Source: Hellea sp. (GTDB taxonomy: Bacteria > Pseudomonadota > Alphaproteobacteria > Caulobacterales > Maricaulaceae). From it: a DNA stretch of 7,113 nucleotides. Positions 7,032 through 7,113 of the stretch are shown here, one piece after another; the first letter of the stretch is position 1, and each line of letters begins with the position of its first letter. A model generated the notes under the pieces. It was not told where the DNA came from. It made no database searches and saw only the letters and a list, made by a program, of their open reading frames with translations. The stretch spans positions 1 to 7,113 of the forward strand of contig JAHDEU010000108.1 in assembly GCA_020628635.1 (NCBI GenBank), read 5' to 3'. Made by a program: the position numbers and the translations under genes.

Positions 7032-7113
7032 ATGACCACCGCAACCAGTACGACCGACACGACAATCACCCCCACCGCTGCCCAGCTTGCCTTCGGCCGC
7101 TATCGGGGCGGGG
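7032..7113 (+). CDS. Start of an unidentified protein, truncated by the window end
   Basis: ATG at 7032 follows AAAGGA (7018-7023) with an 8-nt gap and opens a frame to the window end (27 codons). The N-terminus is Thr-rich, then reads PTAAQLAFGRYRGG. The family is not recognised. The Thr-rich leader and the hairpin upstream are, in style only, like accessory plasmid or island genes of alphaproteobacteria. It reads in the same direction as lysR but is 305 nt away, so it is probably a separate transcription unit. Confidence 0.55.
   Translation, partial: MTTATSTTDTTITPTAAQLAFGRYRGG

Noticed and set aside
1..7113. CRISPR arrays, tRNA or rRNA genes, insertion sequence ends
   Set aside because: No regularly spaced repeats, no clover-leaf or rRNA-like sequence, and no transposase or terminal inverted repeats were seen on either strand.

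Overview
This is a high-GC window whose codon use and gene families suggest an alphaproteobacterium (perhaps Rhodobacterales or a related group; this is inference from style, not a database match). Its core is an operon for inorganic-carbon (bicarbonate) accumulation, read leftwards: dabB (NuoL/Mrp-like membrane subunit), dabA (DUF2309/UPF0753, beta-carbonic-anhydrase-like subunit) and a cysD-like ATP sulfurylase small-subunit gene. A LysR-family regulator of NhaR type is transcribed divergently from a 97-bp intergenic region.

Layout. 58-702 (+): a short tyrosine recombinase with a complete catalytic set but no N-terminal core-binding domain. 703-946: convergent intergenic DNA with a perfect 11-bp stem-loop and an open stretch that has no start codon. 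947-1811 (-): cysD-like gene broken by a frameshifting deletion, inferred at about 23 nt, that removed the conserved ARRDEEK block. 1808-4183 (-): dabA, intact, with Cys/Asp/His/Cys zinc ligands in place. 4212-5756 (-): dabB. 5757-5853: shared control region. 5854-6726 (+): lysR. 6727-7031: leader or intergenic DNA with hairpins. 7032-7113 (+): start of an unrecognised Thr-rich gene that runs out of the window.

How it works together. DabA and DabB are known from Halothiobacillus and relatives to form a two-subunit, cation-gradient-driven CO2-to-bicarbonate trap that supplies bicarbonate to autotrophic or anaplerotic carboxylases. The LysR protein probably senses a metabolic or ionic cue and controls the operon. 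The cysD-like gene shares a 4-nt ATGA overlap with the end of dabA, so it was co-translated with the DAB genes, yet no cysN partner is present in the window and the gene now looks dead.

The extreme GC of the dab genes contrasts with the less GC-rich integrase and the right-hand leader. Together with a recombinase on one side and a gene of different style on the other, this suggests that the DAB operon is cargo in a plasmid or integrated element. I did not find a wholly new system. The best leads are the dabBA-cysD coupling and the specific lesion in cysD.
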